From positions 1,922,001 through 1,986,000 of the forward strand of contig NZ_CP104854.1 in NCBI RefSeq assembly GCF_050916235.1: DNA of 64,000 bases, in the 5' to 3' direction. A program made the translations under genes and the position numbers. The notes beneath the pieces are model-generated. The model saw only the letters and a program-made list of their open reading frames with translations. It ran no database searches and was not told the origin of the DNA. The stretch comes from Maridesulfovibrio sp050916235. Lineage in GTDB: Bacteria > Desulfobacterota > Desulfovibrionia > Desulfovibrionales > Desulfovibrionaceae. Positions 26,037-33,333 of this stretch are shown piece after piece; the first letter of the stretch is position 1; every line of letters starts with the position of its first letter.

Positions 26037-27176
26037 TTACTTTTCCCTGAAGACGGTCACGGTCATGGTCTGGTTGTGCAGTGAGCACTGCTCCTGCCCG
26101 CGTATGGGTGAAAGCTCTCCGTAGGAATAATACCCGCATACCGCTGTCTGTTCCCCCAGCACATTCAGGGCCGCCTCAACCTCTTCCTCAACCCGCTGGC
26201 CGAGTACAAGCTTGCGGCCTACACAACTGACGCAGAGAGCCAGTTCAGAAGGCCCGTGCAGCCGGGACAGGCAAATTTCCGCCGCGTTCTGTGCCCCGTC
26301 AATCAGGCGGTCTTTGTTGGCCTTCATGAATCTTACCTTGGAGCCCTCCGGGATGTCCCCGGCAAAGGTCATGGATTGCTCAGCTTCATCAATTCCCAGT
26401 ATCGTTCTGACCAGTTCGCACTTGTCCGTTCCCTCGACACTCATGCTCAGGGGAAAGAGCAGGCCGGAGGCCGGAAGCCCTTCAGCGAATTCACCAAGGT
26501 AGTCCTTGTACAGTTCAAGTGCGGATCTGTTATCCAGCTCGTAGAGTACATTGCCGTCAGATCTGGTCACCTGCCGCAGGGGGCCGAAAGAATCCCAGCC
26601 GCCCATGGAACCGCAGCCGACCTCAAGCCTGTCGGAATAAAATCCGATCAGCAGGATGGTATGCTGGATAGGTTTGCCGTCACAGAACACATAGGTGTTT
26701 TCAAACCGGGAACCGTCTCCGGCCAATCCTCCGCTTACAGATACATCTGCCGGAAGGGCTGCAGTGATCCCCTGCGCCAGTTCCGTGCCGTTGACCCCAA
26801 GTCCGTCGGACAGTACCAGAACATGAGTCAGCCCGTCTCCGACAAGCTTTCTGGCCATGTTTTCGGCGACCTTGAATACTTCATTCTTGCTTGTAAATGT
26901 GTCGTGAACAGCCCGTACTGAAGTCTGCTCAAAGCTGACGGCCGTAACGGTCAGGGAGTCGTCATATACCCGGTCGCCGCGTATTTCTCCGGCAGTCGAG
27001 CATCCGGCCACAACCGCTTTCGGGAAGGCAGCGGTTATTTCGGCCAGAAGCGGCTGGTCGTGCACTGCTTTTCCGGAACCGAAAATAAGAACAAGCCCGG
27101 CATCACTCAGTCCAAGTGATCCCGGAGCGGTTTCCCAGCCATTGCCGGGTGTCCATACGGTCTGCACTGTTTTCAT
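26037..27176 (-). CDS. FIST-domain sensor protein (NosP-like candidate)
   Basis: This 379-residue soluble protein has FIST N and FIST C domains: LVLIFGSGKAVHDQPLL, VVAGCSTAGEIRGD, VLVLSDGLGVNGTEL, VSGGLAGDGSRFENT, and at the end VCGYYSYGELSPI. FIST domains are ligand sensors; the best-studied FIST protein, NosP, binds haem and senses nitric oxide for a partner kinase. Here the gene sits between an HD-GYP regulator and a hybrid kinase, which is the NosP context. Whether this copy binds haem cannot be read from sequence alone, since FIST proteins also occur as non-haem sensors. It has GGAGAGG before its ATG. Confidence 0.88.
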   Translation of the reverse strand: MKTVQTVWTPGNGWETAPGSLGLSDAGLVLIFGSGKAVHDQPLLAEITAAFPKAVVAGCSTAGEIRGDRVYDDSLTVTAVSFEQTSVRAVHDTFTSKNEVFKVAENMARKLVGDGLTHVLVLSDGLGVNGTELAQGITAALPADVSVSGGLAGDGSRFENTYVFCDGKPIQHTILLIGFYSDRLEVGCGSMGGWDSFGPLRQVTRSDGNVLYELDNRSALELYKDYLGEFAEGLPASGLLFPLSMSVEGTDKCELVRTILGIDEAEQSMTFAGDIPEGSKVRFMKANKDRLIDGAQNAAEICLSRLHGPSELALCVSCVGRKLVLGQRVEEEVEAALNVLGEQTAVCGYYSYGELSPIRGQEQCSLHNQTMTVTVFREK

Positions 27177-27204
27177 AAGACCCTCTCCTGTGGAACGGCA
27201 TAAC

Positions 27205-28245
27205 TCAGTCGGAATATTGTTTTAGAATATCCAACACCAGATCAATATTCTTTCTGAAAATATCATAAATGTCAGGATCGAAGTGGGTTCCCCTTCCTGC
27301 GTCCATTATTTCCATGGCCTGATCGAACGGCATTGCCGGGCGGTAGACACGGTCATTGACAAGAGCATCGAATACATCGGCAATTGCGGTGATCCGGCCT
27401 TCTTCGGAGATGTCCTTCCCGGATAAACCCTGAGGATAACCGCTTCCATCCCATTTTTCGTGATGGTGCAGGCTGATCAGACCGGCAGTCTCGATCAGCG
27501 TATATTCAGTTCCGGAGAGAATATCCGCTCCGATACGTGGATGGGTCTTGATTACTTCGAATTCTTCCGGAGTCAGGCTACCCGGTTTTTTCAGGATTGC
27601 ATCAGGGATTCCGATTTTTCCCAGGTCATGCATGGAAGAGGCAACGCGGCAGATAGCAATACGCTTACGATTCCAACCCATCTTTTGGGCAATAAGTTCA
27701 CAATATGCACCGATTCTCCGGACATGGTTTCCGGTTTCATCGTCGCGGTATTGGAGTGAAGACATCAGCCTGAAGATGAGCTCTTCGCGGCCCCTGCGTA
27801 TGATCTTGGTCTGTTCGTCAACAACCTGTTCTAGGTGGCTGGAGTAAGCAGTAAGTTTCCGCTCAAGACCGACCATGCGGGAGCCAACCGAAATGCGGGC
27901 TGCAAGCTCGTGATCATCAAACGGCTTGGTCAGGTAGTCGTCTGCCCCGGCGGATTCCAGTGCCAGTGCAATGTCGGCCTTTGAGTCCTTGCCGGTAAGG
28001 AATATTATATAAACGTAAGGCTTGCCGGAACTCTCCTGTCTGATCATGCGCGCCAGATCATAGCCGTTGATCTCAGGCATCATCCAGTCAGTAATCACGA
28101 TGTCGAACGGTTCCGCTTCTGCAGTGAATTTTTCAATGCCCTCACGGCCGTTCCCGGCTTCAGCAACGACGTGTCCCCATGATCCAAGAAGCTTTGCCAG
28201 TCTTTTTCTGGCAATAATATCATCATCAACAGTGAGGATTTTCAT
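27205..28245 (-). CDS. Response regulator with HD-GYP phosphodiesterase domain
   Basis: This 346-residue protein has a receiver (about 1-120; LTVDDDIIARKRL, IVITDWMMPEING, YLTKPF) and an HD-GYP domain (about 155-345) with SSMHDLGKIGIPD, KTHPRIGADIL, LHHHEKWDGSGYPQGL and DVFDALVNDRVYR. The family hydrolyses cyclic di-GMP using a di- or tri-iron centre; the HD and GYP residues are intact. It is the first gene of a three-gene minus-strand operon, ahead of the FIST sensor and hybrid kinase, and is the natural phospho-target of that kinase's Hpt domain. Confidence 0.93.
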   Translation of the reverse strand: MKILTVDDDIIARKRLAKLLGSWGHVVAEAGNGREGIEKFTAEAEPFDIVITDWMMPEINGYDLARMIRQESSGKPYVYIIFLTGKDSKADIALALESAGADDYLTKPFDDHELAARISVGSRMVGLERKLTAYSSHLEQVVDEQTKIIRRGREELIFRLMSSLQYRDDETGNHVRRIGAYCELIAQKMGWNRKRIAICRVASSMHDLGKIGIPDAILKKPGSLTPEEFEVIKTHPRIGADILSGTEYTLIETAGLISLHHHEKWDGSGYPQGLSGKDISEEGRITAIADVFDALVNDRVYRPAMPFDQAMEIMDAGRGTHFDPDIYDIFRKNIDLVLDILKQYSD

Positions 28246-28458
28246 TTAGCAGGTACTTTCCTGTATGCGTCATAAAGATGTTTCAAGGACTAGACGAAAC
28301 AGTAACCTCCATGAAGCGGCAAAGGCAAGTCTCTTTTAAAATTGAATAGAAAAACCTGTGGCCGTTGGCTGTATTAGACCCCTGTGCAGAGAACAACGTT
28401 GTTGCATAAAGATGCATAACCAGGTCCATCCCATGCAGTTTGATTCAACACAAGGTCA

Positions 28459-29760
28459 TTATGAAGTGGCTTTTCTCAGTACATTCAGAAAACGAGAGCG
28501 CAAGGCATCGCTCATCAGACCCTTTTTTACCGGTGGAAGTTTAAGAAAGCCGCCCAGCACAGAACGCATAAACTCCTCGCTGCGGCTGTTGGGGTTATCG
28601 AAAATAAGGTTCTGTAAAGTGTCCCGTTCAAGGGATTGCAGGATTACCCGTTCAAAACTGTCTTCCGGATGGATTACCCTCTGAGCGCGCTTATCCATGC
28701 CCAGTGCCCCTGTTTTGCATTTTAAGGCACAAACACCGCAGCCAAGACATATTCTCTGATCTACGAGCGCATGACGGCGTTTCTTTTCTCCGGGTCTGAT
28801 TTCGTCTTGACGGATGGAGATGGCATCTATGGGGCAGGCCTTGGCACAGAGCCCGCAACCGTTACATTTTTCACGGTCCACCGAGGCTATAAAGGTGGAA
28901 GAAACCAGCACTCCGGGATAGCCGGAATACTTGATGCCGTTCATGAGGTTACAGCAGCAGCCGCAGCAGTGGCAGAAAAATCCGGCGTCCTTTTTTACAT
29001 TGTCGGTGGTGATGGTAAAGCCCATTTCCTTTGAACGAGCCATGATGTCATGCATCTCAGAGCGTGAAATTTCGCGGGCAAATTTATTGCGGATCAGGAA
29101 TTTTGCTGCCTCACCCATGGAGGTACAGGTTTCAAGGTCAACATTGCAGTCCTGCTTTCCAAGGTGCATCTTTTCATGTCGGCAGGAGCACAGGCTTACG
29201 GCAAACAGGTCCTGTTCAGCCACCAGAAATTCCGCCCGCTCATAATCAAGAACCTCAACATGCTCGATGTCCCTGATGGTCTCTTCGTAAGGCAGGGTGC
29301 GCATGACAGAAATCTGCTGCCCGTCCCCGAAGTTTGCTTTCAGGAATTCCCTGTCTCCGAACATGTAATTATGGAACAGTTCAGCCCATTTTTTTGAATT
29401 CAGCTCGCCGTGGGTCCGCATCATGGTAAACTCAAAGAATCCGATGACAAAAGGGCTGATCATATATGTATAATGATCCTTTTCCCAAAGGTCGCAGACC
29501 AGGCCCTTCAAGCACATTGATTCCAGCATGGGCAGCAGATAATTTGTGTCCATGCCGGTCAGATCAGCAATGCGTTCAATAGATGAAGGGCGGTACGGCA
29601 TCTTCACGATAAATTCGGCTTCCGCCGGAGTGTAAAGACTCCTGAGCATCTCGTGCAGAGCTGCCGACCACGGCATGCGTACGGTGGTGTTATCCACCTT
29701 TTTCCCCAGACTGCGGTATATGTCTTTTCCGATTATGTGTCCCATACCCCGGAAGTACAT
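28459..29760 (-). CDS. 4Fe-4S ferredoxin-domain protein with CHCCGCCC cluster
   Basis: This 433-residue protein of unclear role has an N-terminal half (about 1-110) that looks like a winged-helix-type region (EAEFIVKMPYRPSSIERIADLTG). A central Cys-rich part includes CSCRHEK and CHCCGCCC (about 260). Two 4Fe-4S motifs follow, CNGCGLCAKACPIDAI and CLGCGVCALKCKTGAL, then a helical tail. The set-up recalls anaerobic Fe-S proteins found beside redox enzymes, but no partner enzyme is adjacent. The start is uncertain: ATG 29760 and ATG 29745 are both possible and neither has a good ribosome-binding site. It might bind Fe-S clusters for electron transfer or redox sensing. Confidence 0.75.
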   Translation of the reverse strand: MYFRGMGHIIGKDIYRSLGKKVDNTTVRMPWSAALHEMLRSLYTPAEAEFIVKMPYRPSSIERIADLTGMDTNYLLPMLESMCLKGLVCDLWEKDHYTYMISPFVIGFFEFTMMRTHGELNSKKWAELFHNYMFGDREFLKANFGDGQQISVMRTLPYEETIRDIEHVEVLDYERAEFLVAEQDLFAVSLCSCRHEKMHLGKQDCNVDLETCTSMGEAAKFLIRNKFAREISRSEMHDIMARSKEMGFTITTDNVKKDAGFFCHCCGCCCNLMNGIKYSGYPGVLVSSTFIASVDREKCNGCGLCAKACPIDAISIRQDEIRPGEKKRRHALVDQRICLGCGVCALKCKTGALGMDKRAQRVIHPEDSFERVILQSLERDTLQNLIFDNPNSRSEEFMRSVLGGFLKLPPVKKGLMSDALRSRFLNVLRKATS

Positions 29761-29882
29761 TCATTCATGATTCTTTGGCAAGCGGGTTTGTTTTAATGTA
29801 ATCCTGAAGGTCTGCAGGAGGCATGAAAGCTCTTTACCGGCAACAGAAGTGGTCGGTTGATTCCGCCTGAAAAGCTCTACAG

Positions 29883-29924
29883 ACAAGGCCCGTCAGTATT
29901 TCTGAAAATGCTGACGGGCCTTGT
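29883..29924. terminator. Hairpin terminator
   Basis: acaaggcccgtcag (29883-29896) and its exact complement (29911-29924) surround a partly paired 14-nt centre. It lies 57 bp after the antiporter stop on the minus strand; the plus side ends in ttgttttgt. It separates the antiporter gene from the Fe-S protein gene. Confidence 0.75.
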
Positions 29925-29981
29925 TTTGTATCAAAGGATATGTGCCTATTTGGATTTATTGAAGCTTTGCGGGCACAGCGG

Positions 29982-31319
29982 TTAAGCCTGTTCCCGGATC
30001 TTGCGTTCAAATTCCGTCCTGTCCTTTCCTGCGTAGAAAATAAAGGTGCAGAGCATAACGATCATGCAGCCGATCAGGGCGTCCTTGGCAGCACCGGACA
30101 GTGCTATGAGGCAGAATCCGCATGCCAGCAGGGCCGATGCGATCTGTAGCCATGCTTTTTTGGCATGGAAGCCGTAGCGGCGCAGCAGGTTCAGGGCGGA
30201 ATAAAAATAGGGGGGCAGGGTCAGCAGCACGGCAATGGATGCGATGTTGCCGAACAGGGACTGGGTATTCCCCCCTTTGGACAGCAGCATCAGAACAACC
30301 AGCAGGATGCTCATCATGATCGAGGACAGGATAAGGCCCATGACCGGGGTTCCGTGGCTGTTTTTGCGCCCGAATATTTCCGGCAGTGTTCCGTCACTGG
30401 CAGCTCTGCTGCCTGCCTGAGATACCAGCATCATCCATGAGCCGAGGGAGGCGAGACATGCAAAGGCCGTTACCGCGGAAACCAGTTTGGGGATATATTC
30501 CGAAAACGGCAGTGCGGCACAGATATGGCCCATGGCCATGGAAAACGGAGCGCCGGACGCGGCCATTCTGTCTGCCGGGAACATGCCTGAAATGGCGGAA
30601 CATGAAAGGATATACACCAGCCCGGCCAGCGCTGTTCCGATCATGGTTGAAAGCGGGATGGTCCGCTTGGGATTCTTGACCACCGCAGTGTTGACCGCGG
30701 CACTCTCCACGCCGATGAAGCTCCAGATACACAGGATGATCGCTGCCAGTACGGCAGAATCAGGTGTATGTCCTTTGACCAGCCAGTTTGCCTTGAACTG
30801 AGCGGCATCAAAGAACAGCCAGCCGGCAGTTCCGGTAACCGCCACCGGGATAAGCAGCAGGACGACGCCTACGGAGACCAGTCGTCCTATCCAGTCCGCA
30901 CCCAGAATGTTTATTCCGGTAAATATCCAGATGATGACGATGGAAGTTATGCCTGAGGCCAGAGGGTCCTGCAGGGCCGGGAAAAATACCGACAGGTAAT
31001 CAACACCGGTAATGGCAATGGCGAGGTTGCCGATCCAGTTGGCGTGGTAGTACAGCAGACCGGACTGATAGCCGAGAATCGGGGCGACCTCACCTGAGTA
31101 TGCGATTGGTCCGCCCTCCTGCGGGTCTTCCATGCCCAGCCGCGAATACACGTAGGCCAGTGCCAATGCTCCAACCAGCGCCACGGCCCAGCCGAAAATG
31201 GATATACTGCCAATGGCAGCCAGGTTTGCCGGAAGCAGTGCAATACCCGATCCCATCATGTTACCGGCTACAACTGCCGTACAGGCAATCACGCCCATTT
31301 TTTTGTGCTCAGCAGACAT
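29982..31319 (-). CDS. AdiC/CadB-like basic amino acid antiporter (APC family)
   Basis: This 445-residue membrane protein has about twelve predicted helices. The N-terminus (VAGNMMGSGIALLPANLA) and WSFIGVESAAVNTAVVKNPKR closely resemble, from memory, AdiC and CadB, which exchange external arginine or lysine for the internal decarboxylation product. The GSG motif in helix 1 and the conserved Trp-Ser-Phe-x-Gly-x-Glu-Ser region support substrate exchange. The gene lies on the same strand as the GadC-like antiporter and the arginine decarboxylase upstream, so arginine/agmatine exchange is the best guess. AGGAG precedes ATG 31319. Confidence 0.85.
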   Translation of the reverse strand: MSAEHKKMGVIACTAVVAGNMMGSGIALLPANLAAIGSISIFGWAVALVGALALAYVYSRLGMEDPQEGGPIAYSGEVAPILGYQSGLLYYHANWIGNLAIAITGVDYLSVFFPALQDPLASGITSIVIIWIFTGINILGADWIGRLVSVGVVLLLIPVAVTGTAGWLFFDAAQFKANWLVKGHTPDSAVLAAIILCIWSFIGVESAAVNTAVVKNPKRTIPLSTMIGTALAGLVYILSCSAISGMFPADRMAASGAPFSMAMGHICAALPFSEYIPKLVSAVTAFACLASLGSWMMLVSQAGSRAASDGTLPEIFGRKNSHGTPVMGLILSSIMMSILLVVLMLLSKGGNTQSLFGNIASIAVLLTLPPYFYSALNLLRRYGFHAKKAWLQIASALLACGFCLIALSGAAKDALIGCMIVMLCTFIFYAGKDRTEFERKIREQA

Positions 31320-31444
31320 TGTTTCTACTCTCCTTGTCCGGTTGCTGCTCCGTCGGCTCTCCGATAGCCTTGCGGGGCTGATTTTGATGCGCTGTTTATC
31401 GGGATTGAAGTTTTTTTGTTGATAGGAATTTATGACTAATTTTT

Positions 31445-32875
31445 TTAAACCGTTGTCGTGGATAGCTGCTGTTCATTGGTTCTCTTCTCCGCCCTTGCAT
31501 AGAAGTAAAGGGGAACAGAAGTGAAGAGCACCACGCCGATCATCAGAAATCCAATATAACCGGCGGATGCCGCGATACCTTCATCAAGCACGGCCTGCGG
31601 CGGAATGAACCCGAAAATGAACACAAATACGCAGGTCATGATCGCCAACCCCGAAACCACCCATATTCCAGCCTTGCCTCCGGGGATTGTATACCCCCTC
31701 TTTACCTCCGGCCTTGTGTAGCGCAGCTTGATGGCTGCTGCGAACATGAGCAGGTACATAATCAGGTAAAGCTGCACCGCCAGCGCACTCATGAGCATGA
31801 ACGCGCTTGAGACCGTAGGCATAAACAGAATGGCGCAGGAAACCAGAGCTGAAAGCCCGCTCTGGATGATCAGGATATTGGTGGGAATTCCGTATCTGTT
31901 TGTCTTCTGCCATAATTCCGGAAGATAGCCTTCGCGGGCAACCTCACGGATGCCTTTCGACGGACCGACCATCCAGGTTATGACCATGGTCAGGGCTCCG
32001 TAAGCCATGAGGAAGCAGATCACCGGGGTCATGTATTCCATCCGGTGAATCTGGAAAAGTTTGTCGAATGCCTGACATACTCCGGCGCTGAGGCTGACCC
32101 CGTCCGCGGGAACAACCATGGCAATGGCAAGTGACCCCAACGCGGAAAGTCCGATTATCAGCGCACTGGCCGCAAATATGGCTTTGGGATAGTTTACGGA
32201 TGGATTGCGGACCTCATTTACATGCACGGCCGACATTTCCATTCCGGTAAACGAAATCAGCATGGCCGCCAGCAGCATGAGCTGTTGCAGGCTTTCAATG
32301 TCCGGCATAAGAGCCGCCGGGGTGAAAGGGATCTGCACTGTTCCCCCGGAAAGGACATGGTCGATACCCAGTACGATTATTAATATTCCGGGTACGATTG
32401 TGCCGGCGATGGCCCCGGAGGAACTGAAGAAGGCCGACAATTTCATGTCCCGGAAGTTCAGGAAGGTTGCCACCCACAGTGCCGCCTGAATGACTCCGAC
32501 GATGAACCACTTGTTCGAGGCCAGTTCCGGGTCAAAGGTGTAAGCTATGGCCGAACCGGCAAAAGCCAGTACAGCAGGAAACCACGGAAGGTTTTCCACC
32601 CATTGCATAAAGATTGCGACGAAACCCCACTTAGGTCCGAATGCCTCTTTGACCCACAGGTAAACACCGCCCTCATCATCCCAGCCGGAAGCAAGTTCCG
32701 CAGCAACAAGTGCCGAAGGGATGAAAAAGCAGACCGAGCCGAGTGCCAGATAAAAGATCAACCCCCAGCCGTATTCAGCCAGGCCCGGAAATGCCCGCAA
32801 CGACAATATCGCCGCGACATTGATCATCATCAGCGTGAAAACAGAAAGTTTGTTTTTGGAACCGGATTCCGTCAT
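31445..32875 (-). CDS. GadC-like amino acid antiporter (glutamate:GABA antiporter family)
   Basis: This 476-residue APC-superfamily permease has twelve or so helices. Stretches such as GSVCFFIPSALVAAELASGW, EGGVYLWVKEAFGPKWGF, SAVHVNEVRNPSVNYP, WMVGPSKGIREVA and YTIPGGKAG match the GadC type of antiporter. The C-terminal plug that closes E. coli GadC at neutral pH is shortened here (the tail ends soon after helix 12), which could change pH gating. No glutamate decarboxylase gene is in the window, so the substrate may differ. It lies between the AdiC-like gene and the decarboxylase on the same strand. GGAGA precedes the ATG. Confidence 0.82.
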   Translation of the reverse strand: MTESGSKNKLSVFTLMMINVAAILSLRAFPGLAEYGWGLIFYLALGSVCFFIPSALVAAELASGWDDEGGVYLWVKEAFGPKWGFVAIFMQWVENLPWFPAVLAFAGSAIAYTFDPELASNKWFIVGVIQAALWVATFLNFRDMKLSAFFSSSGAIAGTIVPGILIIVLGIDHVLSGGTVQIPFTPAALMPDIESLQQLMLLAAMLISFTGMEMSAVHVNEVRNPSVNYPKAIFAASALIIGLSALGSLAIAMVVPADGVSLSAGVCQAFDKLFQIHRMEYMTPVICFLMAYGALTMVITWMVGPSKGIREVAREGYLPELWQKTNRYGIPTNILIIQSGLSALVSCAILFMPTVSSAFMLMSALAVQLYLIMYLLMFAAAIKLRYTRPEVKRGYTIPGGKAGIWVVSGLAIMTCVFVFIFGFIPPQAVLDEGIAASAGYIGFLMIGVVLFTSVPLYFYARAEKRTNEQQLSTTTV

Positions 32876-32932
32876 TCAGTTTGTCTCCGGTGCATCAGCA
32901 GCACCAGGGTTTAATGCTTTGATATAATAATG

Positions 32933-33045
32933 CCTTCGGCGACTCTCCGAGGGCCAAAGAAACTTTTTGAAAAAAGTTTCTCTGGACTCTTCAAAAACTT
33001 TTATCGGGGCTTCGCCGCTTTGGCTTTTTCGCCGTGCTGTTGAAA
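32933..33045 (+). repeat. Interspersed hairpin repeat, copy 2
   Basis: Order: gccttcggcgactctccgag, then the perfect 11-bp hairpin agaaacttttt (32958-32968) / aaaaagtttct (32971-32981), then ..caaaaacttttatcggggcttcg.. The same three blocks occur in the other copies. The pairing of gcgaagcc with ggcttcgcc-type ends suggests a longer fold across the whole element. Confidence 0.65.
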
Positions 33046-33214
33046 TTTTCCTCTGGATGATTTGCCGGGGTGGCAAAGCAGCCAACCCCGACAAACCTTT
33101 TATATCTAATTAGAATATTATCTCACGACAAACTATGATCATCGTTTTGATACATCAAATTGAGCAAGTAACGTGTGTTTAAGTTTTTCTGCTCAATGAC
33201 AAATTGTCGAGTCC

Positions 33215-33290
33215 AACGGCGAAGCCTTAATAAAAGGTTTTGGGAATCTTAAACCCTTTTGCAAAAGGGTTTAAGCCGCCGGAGGCAACT
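33215..33290 (-). repeat. Interspersed hairpin repeat, copy 3
   Basis: The hairpin cttaaaccctttt / aaaagggtttaag (33248-33275) is perfect with a gc centre. Read on the minus strand it is preceded by gcctccggcggc and followed by ..cccaaaaccttttattaaggcttcg.., matching the copy at 52.80 kb and, more loosely, copies 1 and 2. It lies 58 bp past the decarboxylase stop, so it likely acts as its terminator. Confidence 0.7.
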
Positions 33291-33333
33291 CAGATCATCA
33301 AAAACGCGCAGCGCATCAAAACAAGCTACATGC

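Larger units (their letters stand above)
32876..33333. other. Intergenic region built mostly of repeat copies
   Basis: 458 bp between the decarboxylase and the GadC-like gene. No gene is visible. Two copies of the interspersed hairpin repeat (32933-33045 and about 33215-33290) in opposite orientation fill much of it, so the decarboxylase transcript probably ends here and the permease has its own promoter. Confidence 0.6.
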
